64,000 bases of DNA from Porites lobata (taxonomy: Eukaryota; Cnidaria; Anthozoa; Scleractinia; Poritidae), in assembly GCA_942486035.1 (NCBI GenBank), contig CALNXK010000040.1, positions 1,042,501 through 1,106,500 on the forward strand, given 5' to 3'. The first letter of the stretch is position 1. Every line of letters starts with the position of its first letter. This document shows, piece by piece, positions 22,083 to 31,686 of this stretch. Under the pieces are notes generated by a model, which had not been told where the DNA came from, made no database searches, and saw only the letters and a list, made by a program, of their open reading frames with translations. The position numbers and the translations under genes were made by a program.

Positions 22083-22328
22083 ATGGGAGACAATGGTCAA
22101 GCCAGTGTGCATTGTCGATTTGTTGATGAGAATGATTTATCGCATCTAAACATTCGAAGGTTTATTTTGAAGTTGGATAGAAAGTTTTCTGGTTTAGATA
22201 AAAATTTGGAAGAGAAGGTATTGAACTATTATGGCCATCATGTGTGGATAGAATGTAGAGATTTGTGCGAGTTAAATCATTGGATTGTACACCCCGAAGT
22301 ATTGCAATGTTATGAATGTTTAATGTAA
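22083..22328 (+). pseudogene. Truncated copy of gene B
   Basis: It matches the first 78 codons or so of gene B (MGDNGQASVHCRFVDEND start), then runs across the duplication breakpoint and stops after a few foreign codons. It lacks the remainder of exon 1 and both later exons and is probably non-functional. It is a by-product of the tandem duplication. Confidence 0.75.
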
Positions 22329-22564
22329 ATAAAGTTACAAATTAATCGAATCTTAGCCGGTATGATTGTGTTTTACAATGTTAAAAACAGTTTTTTGCGA
22401 GAGTTAATAAGTCTTTACACGTGTCTTTGAGCACAATCCTTGCGCCTCCAGTTCTTGTCTCTTTATAACTAATGTTTAATGTAAATAAAGTTACAAATCA
22501 ATCGAATCTTAGCTTGTATGATTGTGTTTTACAATGTTAAAAACAGTTTTTTTTTTTGCGAGAG

Positions 22565-22999
22565 TTAACGTGTCTTTACACGTGTCTTTGAGTACAATCC
22601 TTGCGCCTCCAGTTCTTGTTTTTTTATAATCAGTTCGTCGTACATAGGTATCCATGTTTCCTTCCAGTTTGCAAGTGGCAACGGCCTGTTTTCCCAGTTC
22701 TCCGGCTCCTTGAAAGGGTATTGTATCCTCTTTGACAAATCTTCGGAAAAGAGGCTCAGAAATACGAAGATATGACCGGGTGTTCTGTGGAGTATATGCC
22801 ATTCGCGCTCCACTGTTGCTATACCGTCACCATCTATGTTGGTCGATGCTAAGTCGCACAACCAGTCCGACAGGTTTTTCATCAACGGGAAGTCTTTATT
22901 GCAGTTTTCGTGGAAATATTTTTCCTCTTCACATTCCCATCGAATTTCGTAAATGAGACATATTTCGTAGTATTTCGTCGTCATGGTTTGTGCAGTCAT
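22565..22999 (-). CDS. Unknown viral protein A, copy 2 (144 aa)
   Basis: Second copy of gene A, starting MTAQTMTTKYYEICLIYEIR. See the first copy for description. This copy is paired with the intact gene B and may be the original or the only regulated copy. Function unknown. Confidence 0.7.
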   Translation of the reverse strand: MTAQTMTTKYYEICLIYEIRWECEEEKYFHENCNKDFPLMKNLSDWLCDLASTNIDGDGIATVEREWHILHRTPGHIFVFLSLFSEDLSKRIQYPFKEPENWENRPLPLANWKETWIPMYDELIIKKQELEAQGLYSKTRVKTR

Positions 23000-23179
23000 C
23001 TTTTACCATGTGGTGTAAATGGGCGTGTGGTGTAAATCGGCGCGGGAAAACTTTTAGTTTGTTTGTTGTGTTACGCGATATGTCTTTGTTATGCTGATGG
23101 TGTTTGCTTTATAATTTGGTGTGTTGCTTACAGGATATTTCATTACAGAAAGCTAGGTAATTTTTCGAGTTGTGTAATC
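23000..23179. promoter_or_regulatory. Divergent promoter region A/B, copy 2
   Basis: Same layout as copy 1, with the E2F-like site at 23042-23049, plus a 17-bp insertion (CTAGGTAATTTTTCGAG) just upstream of the gene B start. Confidence 0.4.
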
Positions 23180-24785
23180 ATGGGAGACAATGGTCAAGCC
23201 AGTGTGCATTGTCGATTTGTTGATGAGAATGATTTATCGCATCTAAATATTCGAAGGTTTATTTTGAAGTTGGATAGAAAATTTTCTGGTTTAGATAAAA
23301 ATTTGGAAGAGAAGGTATTGAACTATTATGGCCATCATGTGTGGATAGAATGTAGAGATTTGTGCGAGTTAAATCATTGGATTGTACACCCCGATGTATT
23401 GCAATGTTACGTTAATTCAGATTTGTTTGTCATGAGAAAGACGATGGACTCTCCAAGGTTTAATATAGCCGAATACAAACAGTTTATGAAATGTGGACTG
23501 TCGTATCGCATTAGCACGGATACGATAAAAGAAGCCAAAGAGACGATGCCTTTGATTTGTGCATTCCACGATTTTGTGCAGACATACGAGTCATTTGTTG
23601 CTGCGGCCGAGGTGAAAAGATACGTCAGGGAACATGACAGGTTGTTTGCGAATTCCAAGGTAACTTACGTACATAAAAATTTTTTCAAAATGTCTTGTGT
23701 TGTGAATGTTTTGAGAGGGTTTTGTAAGGGAACATCAAAGGTTGTTTGCACGAATTCCAAGCTAACTAATGTACACATATTTTTTAAATGTCTTGTGCTG
23801 CGAATGTTTTGAAAAAGTTTTTTTTCTTTGTTGCTGTGTAAAGATGGCACGTAGGTTCGAGGATGATGTGTTGGTGACCGTTTTCGAAGTCGATACGGAT
23901 GAATGGTTGAAAGAGGTGCAGGTCGGGTCAGGTCAAAATTCGAATTGTCCTTGTGATTTTTGTAGCCCGGGGAATGACGATAAACTTGGAAGGGTCCGGA
24001 GATTGGTTTTTGATAGGTTCTTTAATAGGAGATATGGTAAAGTAGGTGTATGTGGCAAATGTTTTAAGAGATGGTATAGTGTTACGTTGCAGCCTCGTGT
24101 GTTTGATGAAAATGTTTTTTCAAAAAATTGTAGGATGGTTTTGGCTGTTAAGAGAAGGAATTGTGGTAATTTGTTGAATTTTTTACAAAATAGGGAGGTT
24201 GGTGGTGGATTTGGTTTGTTCGGTGGAAGGAAGTTTGAATGTTGTAAAATTAAAAAAGTGCAATGTCAATCGGTGTGCAGAGAAGTTTGTCCGGACAATC
24301 CTTGTCTCGATGAAAACACTCTTTGGGCAAAGCATCCGTATGCGATGCTTTCCTCGCGTATATATCCTTGTGAAGGGGAGATAAAGCATCTGCAAAAAGT
24401 ACAAAAGAGGTACATGGAACAGTTTGGTGTTCCGGAGGGTTTTAATCCTTCGGAAGATTTTGAGTCTAGGCATGGTGAAGCATGGTGTCAGGCCGTAGAT
24501 GCTTACATGTTGTGGAAATCTGTTGCGGAGCAGTGTGGTTGTTTGACTCCCCATAATTGTTTTGACGAGCATGGTCATTGGTTTGGTGAGTTTGTTAATT
24601 ACGTATAAATTAAAAAAGTTTTTTTTCACCTTTCATGTGTTTGATATTTTTTATTGTAATGTTGATGTATTACTTATTGAGTTTTTGTGTTGCGTGCAGG
24701 CATGTACTTTTTGTTTTGCGTTTTGTGTACACTGGCGAGTTTATTTCTATTCGAAGTTATTGTAATTTTGTGTTTGTTTATTTAA
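23180..24785 (+). CDS. Unknown viral protein B, probably three exons with C-terminal membrane anchor
   Basis: I do not recognise the family. Exon 1 (23180-23659, 160 codons) ends at AAG|GTAACT. The next candidate exon (23844-24585) starts in the same phase at an ATG after a pyrimidine-rich AAG, so it may also be an independent start. It is Cys-rich with possible zinc-binding pairs (CPCDFC, CGKCF). At 24586 a consensus GTGAGT donor lies in frame; reading on would stop after six codons. The acceptor at 24699 joins in phase to a 28-codon exon that is almost wholly hydrophobic, ending at 24785. The model totals 435 aa with a C-terminal membrane helix. A second possible last exon lies at 24848-24937. 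Splicing is inferred. Confidence 0.55.
23640..23840. repeat. Short direct duplication in gene B intron
   Basis: GTTGTTTGC(AC)GAATTCCAAG(G/C)TAACT...TGTCTTGTG(T/C)TG(T/C)GAATGTTTTGA occurs twice about 105 bp apart. The second copy has lost the GT donor (CCAAGCTAACT). The duplication overlaps the exon 1 end. Confidence 0.6.
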
Positions 24786-25388
24786 CTTTTAGCTCACCGT
24801 TTTATAGTATTTTTAATTAAAAATTAGTAATGTTTATTATTTTTTAGAAAAATAAGCTTCCTTTGATGCCTGATGTTGCCGATGATGTGAAATACTCAGA
24901 GATCAGAGATATTCCGTGGGAAAAAGAAGATTGTTAGTCAAGCATGAAGATAGCAAGAGAAATGATTTTTGTAATGATTTCAATTTTGGTTTTTTGTAAT
25001 AAAAAGATAACTGAAAGTTGAAAGAGTTTTTTGTTTTTATTGGAAGAAAGAAAAAATGGGGGTTTGGGGATATTGAGTGGTAGAGTTTTTTTAACTTACA
25101 TTTTAGGAAGTGGTACATTTCTATTTTTTTTCACTCTGCTTCCTCGTCGTTGTTAATAACAAGTTTACACTCGAAATATAAGCTGAAAGGAATCAAGAGA
25201 AACAAGTGGTTAGGTTTTAAGTCTCTGTTTATTGTCATTGAAATCAAGTTTACAGAACCTCTGACCACTCTACCACACAAACCCACCCCCGTCTAAGAGG
25301 GTGAAATTAAATCTATTATAATGAAAAAGCGGAAATGAAGACATGTTTGCTTTACACGAGAGTCCTGTTTGAACACATGTTTGCTTTA
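24786..25388. other. Gap between converging genes
   Basis: AT-rich stretch with T runs and several possible polyadenylation signals. The only coding-like piece is a 30-codon frame at 24848-24937 preceded by TTTTTTAG, which could be an alternative last exon of gene B. Confidence 0.4.
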
Positions 25389-25970
25389 TTAAAATTCGCG
25401 GAAGTCCTGTTGAATGGATTCTGAAATGTCTGTTGTTGCGTGATAGATCATCCAATTCTTCTCATTTTCATTTCTTTTTCTTTTTTCTGTCAATGAGTTA
25501 TTCAAGTCGACAAAATGATGATAAATCTGTGTGATGGATTTAATTTTTTCCACCAGGTCTTTTAAGATTTTTTCTTTTGGGTATCTGAGGGTCTTCTTGT
25601 ATCTTGGAGGAAGGTTCGCGCTTCTTAACGTGCGGATAAATGAAGATTTTGTTAGGTCCGCATCGGGATTGATGAAATCTCTAAAGAAGTAGTCAAGCTC
25701 GTTGATGGTTCTTGTTAATAGGGCTTGTACGTTCCTTTCGTTCTTGAATTTGGTAGTTTGGTACTGTTCAAGTTGGGTCTTCATGGATTGAAGACTCGTG
25801 GGATTCTTGCCGTCACACATCTTTCCAAAGAGGTTTCTGTATATGCAAAAGTATTGATGTTTTTCAATGTCTTCACTCGGTTGTTCACTATATTGCTGTA
25901 TACAGTTGCAGATGGCGTTTTGTACACCCCAATCTTTCCAGAGAAGGAGAATAGGTTTTGATGCTGTCAT
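25389..25970 (-). CDS. Unknown viral protein (193 aa)
   Basis: Start chosen at MTASKPILLLWKDWG; a longer frame upstream is hydrophobic and probably 5' untranslated. The protein is mostly helical and highly charged in the C-terminal half (KEKILKDLVEKIKS, LTEKRKRNENEKNW), with no recognised domain. It is transcribed toward gene B and divergently from the polymerase region, whose first ATG lies 107 bp away. Confidence 0.65.
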   Translation of the reverse strand: MTASKPILLLWKDWGVQNAICNCIQQYSEQPSEDIEKHQYFCIYRNLFGKMCDGKNPTSLQSMKTQLEQYQTTKFKNERNVQALLTRTINELDYFFRDFINPDADLTKSSFIRTLRSANLPPRYKKTLRYPKEKILKDLVEKIKSITQIYHHFVDLNNSLTEKRKRNENEKNWMIYHATTDISESIQQDFREF

Positions 25971-26077
25971 GTTTGTGATTTTGAAATCTGTGTCAATAAA
26001 AAAAGAGCGGGAAAATATCAATGATTTTTTTTTGTCTGGTAATATTATGTACATATATTTCGTGTTTTAATTTTCAA

Positions 26078-27343
26078 ATGGATGAGTTTGAAAGAGATTT
26101 GGAAAATTATCTTGTCGAATTAGATGGTTCATCGTTTCCACTTGACGAGGATATTTTGTTGGAAGATGCAGAGTCGCATTGTAGCAGCCTTAGTTCCGAG
26201 TTCGATGATTTGTCTGATGAAGGAGATGTGGATGAAGGTTTTGCAGTTTCATCCGATGGGGAAAGTGAAAATCAATATGGCGGTGCCGATGACCGTTTGT
26301 CCAGCGATGATGATGATGTGTATGCCCAAATGCGTAGAAATGCAAGAGAAGCAGAGGGTTCGTATAACAACATCGAAATTAGACGCGTTCTTCAAGGACA
26401 AAATGATTATTTTGGTGTCACACATCACGCGTATCGTTTTGTTCCCGGCGACAATACTCGAGGGATGGATTTTTTGGATGGGTTTAGCGAAATGCTAGAA
26501 GATATAGAACATTTTGTACGCACCAATCATCATCGTCACGATATGGTAGAGTTGTTTGTAAATTCCAATGAATTTTCTAACGACGGTGTATCCGTTCCAC
26601 TTCACCGCGTGGAAGATTTGAACATGGACACTTTGTTCATGGAAGTTGAAAAAGTGTCCCAGTCCAACGAGGGTCTCGGCCTCGACGACGAGAGCTTTAC
26701 CGTGGAAGTTGTCTTGGTGAACATGCCCAGGGGTGGAGGATACGAGTCTCGCCATTTGTTGCATTCGTTTGGTCAAAAGACACACGACATTTTGAAAAAT
26801 ACGCGGGCTCTGTACTGTCCACCAGCGGGTTGTCATCCTTATTGTGCCGTCGTTTGCTTGATTTTTGCCGACGAATATCTTCGACATGGTGGAAGAATGC
26901 GCAGACGAACAACTCTCGCAAGGGAGAGAGAAATGATAGAACAGGCTAGAAGAATGTGCAGAAGATGTGGGATAACTCCTTCTCGACAAGGATTGGAATT
27001 GAAAGATTTGGAGAAAATCTGTAAAGTTTTTTTTAGAGATCATTCTGTTTTTGTGGTTAGTAAACAACATTATAATAGTGTAGTTTTTACGTATAAAGAT
27101 TCCCCTTTGGACATAACCGAATTTACAATCTATTTATTTTTGGACGATGGACATTATTATTTCATCAAGTCTTTGAATTCTCTCATGGGCAAACATGGTT
27201 CATTTTGTCCTATCTGTGAAAAATTTTTTCAGGGAAAGAAGGGGAAGGGGCACAAGTGCGACAACGGTCTCTGTCTTGCTTGTAAGACAGAGTGTGTGGC
27301 TCAGAGAAAGTGTTGCTACTGCCTGTCGGACGTATCGGTGTGA
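26078..27343 (+). CDS. N-terminal part of the DNA polymerase gene (421 aa frame)
   Basis: Start at MDEFERDLENYLVELDG, followed by an acidic Ser/Asp-rich region (residues about 15-90). The C-terminal 60 residues hold a chain of Cys/His pairs (CPICEKFF, HKC, CLACKTEC, CCYC). This zinc-finger chain is a usual lead-in to the exonuclease domain in Polinton polymerases and is continued by the next frame. A TGA at 27341 and a TAG at 27350 separate it from the polymerase frame, which is in the same phase. The 5' part may include the terminal-protein-like region; that is inference. Confidence 0.7.
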   Translation: MDEFERDLENYLVELDGSSFPLDEDILLEDAESHCSSLSSEFDDLSDEGDVDEGFAVSSDGESENQYGGADDRLSSDDDDVYAQMRRNAREAEGSYNNIEIRRVLQGQNDYFGVTHHAYRFVPGDNTRGMDFLDGFSEMLEDIEHFVRTNHHRHDMVELFVNSNEFSNDGVSVPLHRVEDLNMDTLFMEVEKVSQSNEGLGLDDESFTVEVVLVNMPRGGGYESRHLLHSFGQKTHDILKNTRALYCPPAGCHPYCAVVCLIFADEYLRHGGRMRRRTTLAREREMIEQARRMCRRCGITPSRQGLELKDLEKICKVFFRDHSVFVVSKQHYNSVVFTYKDSPLDITEFTIYLFLDDGHYYFIKSLNSLMGKHGSFCPICEKFFQGKKGKGHKCDNGLCLACKTECVAQRKCCYCLSDVSV

Positions 27344-27409
27344 TGCGTGTAGACGGTTGTTTTTTCGCCTCGGTGTTTACAAAATCACACCATTCGCGGT
27401 TTGTCGCGT
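27344..27409 (+). other. Break in the polymerase reading frame
   Basis: Two in-frame stops (27341-27343, 27350-27352) separate the frames on each side. A third frame across 27318-27365 carries the missing CxxC pair of the zinc-finger chain (TGT...TGT at 27339-27350), and a run of six T lies at 27360-27365. This pattern fits two compensating one-base indels, or programmed frameshifting. A short intron is less likely because it would remove the Cys pair. Confidence 0.55.
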
Positions 27410-30277
27410 ATGTATCCCAAGACCTCTGTATGTCAAGCCGTTGTTGCATGTACCACTTGCGATCTCGATCTGAAAGCTAAAAACGGCGTCGCGCGCGATA
27501 TAGAGGCATATACCGGCCGCAGACACGTTTGTTTCACCGGCAAATGCTTTTGTTGCAATCGGCGGGTCGACATGTTGGATCATCAATGTTACGTGCAACC
27601 GATTCGTCCCGATGATGAAAAATTTAAGAAACAACACGACAAGAAGCGAGGTGAGTACATTTTTGCCGATATAGAAACCATGAAGGAAGAGCGGGATGGG
27701 GAGAGTGTTCTCACGTGCAATTTGGTAGTTGTCATTACCGAGGGAGGGCAAGAATTCGTTTTTTCTGGGCGAGATAGTCTGCAAAAGTTTGCAGAGTATT
27801 TGTTTTGTGGTCCCGATTCCCTTGTATCGCACGACAAGAATTACACCGTGTTATTTCATAATGGAGCTCGTTTTGATTGTTTTTATGTTTTGAAGGCATT
27901 TTGCGATAACATCGCGACCGATGACCCCAAAGTGTTGTTCGACGGTAAGTCTCCTTTGAAGATACAATTCGGTAAGGTCCAAATTATCGATTCGTTTCGA
28001 TATTTCATGGCACCTCTTGCCAAGTTACCTGCCATGTTCGGAATCACGGACGTCTGCAAAGGAAAATTTCCGCACGATTTTAATACGAAACATAACCAAC
28101 ATTATAGAGGCGTTATTCCCGATAAAGAGTTTTTCGGTACGAGATTCATGAAAAGTAAAGAACTAAAAGAGTTCGAGGATTGGTACGAGGAGTGGTGGGT
28201 CGAATATCGTGCAGGTCGAATTACGCACTGGGACTTGCAAGAAGAGCTTGTCAAGTATTGTGTGGATGACGTCAGGGTCTTAAGGCGATGTTGGTTGACC
28301 ATGGCGAAAGAGATGTACGACCTCAGCAAGTTGTGGATAGGCATAGGCAACTGTACCGGAGCCAGTTTTACTAACATGGTCTTTAGGACAATGTTGAAAC
28401 CTAATACGATCGGTTTGATTCCAAAAGGTAAGTATTTCAAAAACCACATTCAGTCTAAAGTCGGAAAAGAATGGTTGGTTTGGAATGATGTGTTTTATTA
28501 TGCCGGAGAATTGCGTTACAGCGGAAAAGAGGCAGGAGAGAAGGTGATCAGGGTGGGTAGGAAGAAATATAGGGTGGATGGGTATCACGAACCTTCCAAG
28601 TCAGTTCTAGAATTTTTCGGTTGTGCTTTTCATGGATGTCCTCGTTGTTTCGATAACGACTATGTGTCTGTGTTTACAGGCAAGACTGCTCGTGTTATGC
28701 AACTCGAGACATCAGCTCGATTAGCTGATTTACAATCTGAAGGTTTTGAATGTGTTGTCATTTGGGAGTGCGATTGGAAAGCGCTCAAAAATAGCGATCA
28801 AGAAGTACGTCGCCAACTGGGAGAAATTCGTGAAGAGTTAGCTTTTAATAAACCGTTCATGAATCCGAGGGATGCTTTGTACGGTGGCCGAACGGAAGCT
28901 TTTGCCATGTATGCGGGTGGAGATGATTCGGATGAATATATTCAAGCTGCAGATGTCACCAGTCTTTATCCGCATGTCATGAAGAATAAGTTGTTTCCTT
29001 GCGCTCATCCCAGCGTCATTCGAGGTTCTCCCGATAAATTTTGTTACGATCTGGATAAGTATTTCGGTTTGATGTATTGTAAATTGATTCCTCCCAGAGG
29101 ACTTTTCATTCCCACACTACCCTTCAGGTGTCCTCTTCGCAATGGTAGTACGAAATTGATGTTTTGTTTGTGTTCGACGTGTGCCAAAACGTTACAACAA
29201 GAAGATTGCCATCATTCGGATGAGGAAAGGGCACTGGAAGGTGCGTGGTGTAGTGTGGAAGTGTATCGAGCCGTGCGTGACGGTTATCGACTCGTCGAGA
29301 TTTACGAAGTGTGGCACTATGTCAGTGTTTCGCCTAGTATTTTTACCGAATTTGTGAATGCCTTTTATAAGATTAAAACCGAGTGCAGCGGTTGGCCCGA
29401 AGGGTGTGATTCGATAGAGCAGAAAGAACGGTTTTTGAGAGAATTTGCACAACACGAGGGAGTGGAATTGGATCCCGATAAGATCGAAAACAATCCTGGC
29501 AAACGATTTTGTGCCAAAATTCTTTTGAATAGCCTGTGGGGTTTTTTTTGTAGACGTTTGGACAAACCCAAAACTAGCATTTATCATGATGCAGATCAAT
29601 TTTTTGCTTTCTGTTCCGACGATACTCTTCACGACAAATCTTTCAAACTCATAAACGACACCACCGTCATAGTCAAAGGAAAACAAAATGAGGAGAGTGT
29701 TTTTCCCGATAAAAAGGGTAATGTTGTTGTTTCTTGTTTTGTCACTGCGTATGCGCGTTTGGAATTGCTCGATATCATGCGAGCGGTGGACATGCGGGTG
29801 CTCTATGCGGATACGGACAGTGTATTTTATCGTTTGTCTGAAGGTGATGCAACACTTCCTTTAGGAGATTATTTGGGACAGTTAACCCCCGTTATGCCCT
29901 CCAAAGAACATGTCGGTATTGAATTTGTTGCTGGGGGGCCTAAAAATTACGGTTTGAAATATTGTAAGAAAGGAGAAGAAGATGATGTTTCAAAGCATAA
30001 AGCTTATTTCAAAGTGAGAGGTATCACTTTGAATAAGAAGACGGAAGAAATTGTAAATTTTGATAAACTTAAACAATTTGTATTAGAGAGTTTTGAAAAA
30101 AAAGAATTAACGCCTAATTCTGTCACTGTGGAAAAGTTCAACATCAAGCGAGGTCTCAAAAATGGTATGTTTGATGTTGCAAGTGAAGTGTTGGAAAAGA
30201 AATATCGTCTAGTCTTTGATAAGCGTAGAATAGATTTCGATTCCGAAGATTTCGTGACTTATCCTTTTGGTTACTGA
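27410..30277 (+). CDS. polB: Protein-primed family B DNA polymerase (955 aa frame)
   Basis: This enzyme would replicate the linear element from protein-primed ends. Residues 8-62 continue a zinc-finger chain. The 3'-5' exonuclease has all three motifs: FADIET (86-91), NGARFDCF (about 151) and YCVDDV (about 283). An HGCPRC motif typical of Polinton polymerases lies near residue 407. Polymerase motif A is DVTSLYP (from 515), motif B KILLNSLWG (from 703) and motif C YADTDS (799-804). All catalytic residues are present. ATG 27410 follows an in-frame TTG; the true N-terminus lies upstream across the break. Identification as Polinton/adenovirus-type polymerase is secure. Confidence 0.92.
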   Translation: MYPKTSVCQAVVACTTCDLDLKAKNGVARDIEAYTGRRHVCFTGKCFCCNRRVDMLDHQCYVQPIRPDDEKFKKQHDKKRGEYIFADIETMKEERDGESVLTCNLVVVITEGGQEFVFSGRDSLQKFAEYLFCGPDSLVSHDKNYTVLFHNGARFDCFYVLKAFCDNIATDDPKVLFDGKSPLKIQFGKVQIIDSFRYFMAPLAKLPAMFGITDVCKGKFPHDFNTKHNQHYRGVIPDKEFFGTRFMKSKELKEFEDWYEEWWVEYRAGRITHWDLQEELVKYCVDDVRVLRRCWLTMAKEMYDLSKLWIGIGNCTGASFTNMVFRTMLKPNTIGLIPKGKYFKNHIQSKVGKEWLVWNDVFYYAGELRYSGKEAGEKVIRVGRKKYRVDGYHEPSKSVLEFFGCAFHGCPRCFDNDYVSVFTGKTARVMQLETSARLADLQSEGFECVVIWECDWKALKNSDQEVRRQLGEIREELAFNKPFMNPRDALYGGRTEAFAMYAGGDDSDEYIQAADVTSLYPHVMKNKLFPCAHPSVIRGSPDKFCYDLDKYFGLMYCKLIPPRGLFIPTLPFRCPLRNGSTKLMFCLCSTCAKTLQQEDCHHSDEERALEGAWCSVEVYRAVRDGYRLVEIYEVWHYVSVSPSIFTEFVNAFYKIKTECSGWPEGCDSIEQKERFLREFAQHEGVELDPDKIENNPGKRFCAKILLNSLWGFFCRRLDKPKTSIYHDADQFFAFCSDDTLHDKSFKLINDTTVIVKGKQNEESVFPDKKGNVVVSCFVTAYARLELLDIMRAVDMRVLYADTDSVFYRLSEGDATLPLGDYLGQLTPVMPSKEHVGIEFVAGGPKNYGLKYCKKGEEDDVSKHKAYFKVRGITLNKKTEEIVNFDKLKQFVLESFEKKELTPNSVTVEKFNIKRGLKNGMFDVASEVLEKKYRLVFDKRRIDFDSEDFVTYPFGY

Positions 30278-30450
30278 AGTGTGACTCATTTATTATTCTG
30301 TCATAATTTTATTCATGTACTCTTTGTAAATAAAAATTTTCAAAACAATAAAATAATGACGGTTAAAAGAATCAGTCGTTTGGTCTTTGAGTCGTGTGTG
30401 AAACAAATTGTATTTTTCGTCCGCTTGACCATCGTCGTTGTTTGTAATCA
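30278..30450. promoter_or_regulatory. Polymerase 3' end and next promoter
   Basis: Two AATAAA signals (about 30330 and 30349) follow the polymerase stop. A GTCGTTGTTTGT stretch just before the next ATG resembles the gene-start motif seen elsewhere in the element. Confidence 0.4.
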
Positions 30451-30452
30451 AT

Positions 30453-30483
<31 letters not shown>

Positions 30484-30792
30484 GCTCGTAGTTCAGTTTT
30501 GAAGTTTTTTCGTCGATGTGTTCCTTGCGTTAAAGAAATGACTTCGGATGAAGAAGATGGTAGTTACATCGCTACCAATGCAAATGTGACTTGCAATATA
30601 GTCTGTTGCCATGCAGACAATAGGGGCCCTGGGGATAGTGATGAATATTTTAAAACGGTTGTCGCAAGAGCGGAACCATCATCATCTTGTAAACCTATCT
30701 GCAGTGCGGTTGAAGAAAAAGATGGCGAGTTTTCCGAAGAAACAAAAAAAGGAAGATCGTCCTTTCGACGTAAGGGCACGACCGTTGTTTGA
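30451..30792 (+). CDS. Small Ala-run protein (113 aa), uncertain
   Basis: Starts MAV followed by nine Ala encoded by a GCT repeat, then Cys pairs (RRCVPC, CNIVCC) and an acidic Ser-rich part. It overlaps the start of the next frame by 71 nt in another phase. It may be a real small protein or a first exon. No family was recognised. Confidence 0.4.
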
Positions 30793-31516
30793 TGAAGTTT
30801 TTGCCAACATGGAATTCAGAAAGAAAATTGAAAAAGAAATGTTGGAATTAGAGACCAGGGTAAAGAAACTTGAAAGAAAAACTCGTTGCCAGGCTGATAT
30901 GGAAACTACATTTACCAAAGAGATGAGTGTTCTCCGAGAACATGTGGATAGGAAAGTGAAGCAGTGGGCTTTTGTGGAGGAAGATATACAGGATTTGGAA
31001 AAGAAGTTTGAAATCTTCCATTCTGGTATGGAAATTCTGACTTCACTTGTTCAAAGGTTTGAAGAAAATGCTTCAGATATCATTTCTTCCATAGTGGAAG
31101 AAATATTGTCAGAATCAGAGTTGGTTCCAAATGGTAATGATGATGATGATGATGATGATGATGATGGCGGTGGCAAGAGTGATACTGAGGGAGATTGGGA
31201 TGGTTGTTCTTCTACCAATAAGACAGTCACTGGAGTAGTTCAGCTAGTTTTACCTTCGGAAGAGAGAGTGAAGAAAGAGTTAGAGAGGCAGAAAAGTGTT
31301 GAAAAAGTAGATGAACCAGACATGGAGTGGGATGGTGTTGATTATCCTGTGAGTCCTTCTCAAGCTGATGTGTGTGGCGAAACTAGTATCAAGAATGGTG
31401 ATACAGTTCCAGTAGTACAATCTTCCGATGCTGTGATGTTCACTCAAGTTAAACGGCCAGTGAAGTCGTGGAAGAAATTATTCAAGGGCAAGAAAGAGAA
31501 AGATGAAGCCCAGTAA
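30722..31516 (+). CDS. Coiled-coil, acidic-run protein (264 aa)
   Basis: Start chosen at MASFPKKQKKEDRPF. Residues about 30-110 form a heptad-rich coiled coil (KKIEKEMLELETRVKKLERK). An Asp run (nine D, encoded by a GAT repeat) lies near residue 140, and a basic tail (KSWKKLFKGKKEKDE) ends the protein. It lies between the polymerase and the integrase. Function unknown; a structural or scaffolding role is only a guess. Confidence 0.65.
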   Translation: MASFPKKQKKEDRPFDVRARPLFDEVFANMEFRKKIEKEMLELETRVKKLERKTRCQADMETTFTKEMSVLREHVDRKVKQWAFVEEDIQDLEKKFEIFHSGMEILTSLVQRFEENASDIISSIVEEILSESELVPNGNDDDDDDDDDGGGKSDTEGDWDGCSSTNKTVTGVVQLVLPSEERVKKELERQKSVEKVDEPDMEWDGVDYPVSPSQADVCGETSIKNGDTVPVVQSSDAVMFTQVKRPVKSWKKLFKGKKEKDEAQ

Positions 31517-31631
31517 AGCTGATGCTACAAAGGAGTTGTTTCCTTTCTTGTTGTTTGATTTCACACATAGATTTTTTTTTTTGTCATTTTTTTTGAAATA
31601 ATTAGTTTAGAATTGTTTTGTGTGTTGACAA

Positions 31632-31675
31632 AATAAAAGAGGATTTTCACTCGTAAAATGCGTCATTTTGTTTGT
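31632..31675 (+). promoter_or_regulatory. Gene-boundary module before the integrase
   Basis: AATAAA (31632-31637), then TCATTTTGTTTGT (31663-31675), then the integrase ATG. The same arrangement occurs at 37205-37246, 40563-40624 and, less exactly, 43206-43226 and 44576-44621. Probably the polyadenylation signal of one gene followed by the initiator of the next. Confidence 0.5.
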
Positions 31676-31686
31676 GGTGTTTTGTC

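Larger units (their letters stand above)
21233..23410. repeat. 1.08-kb tandem duplication at the left end
   Basis: Unit 1 (about 21233-22314) and unit 2 (about 22315-23410) are nearly identical. Each holds a partial 3' fragment of gene A, a full gene A (minus strand) and the start of gene B (plus strand). Landmarks such as CTCTTTATAACTAATGTTTAATG recur 1082 bp apart (21376 and 22458). The unit 1 copy of gene B is cut at the breakpoint. Unit 2 has a 17-bp insertion before the gene B start. Confidence 0.85.

Noticed and set aside
26495..27070. 191-residue minus-strand frame
   Set aside because: Antisense of the polymerase N-terminal frame; Ser/His-rich low-complexity product.
27344..27409. Simple intron joining the two polymerase frames
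   Set aside because: GTGTGA is a poor donor, and removing the stretch would delete a Cys pair expected in the zinc-finger chain; frame changes explain the pattern better, though not proven.
29192..29686. 164-residue minus-strand frame
   Set aside because: Lies wholly inside the polymerase gene, whose catalytic motifs are on the plus strand.
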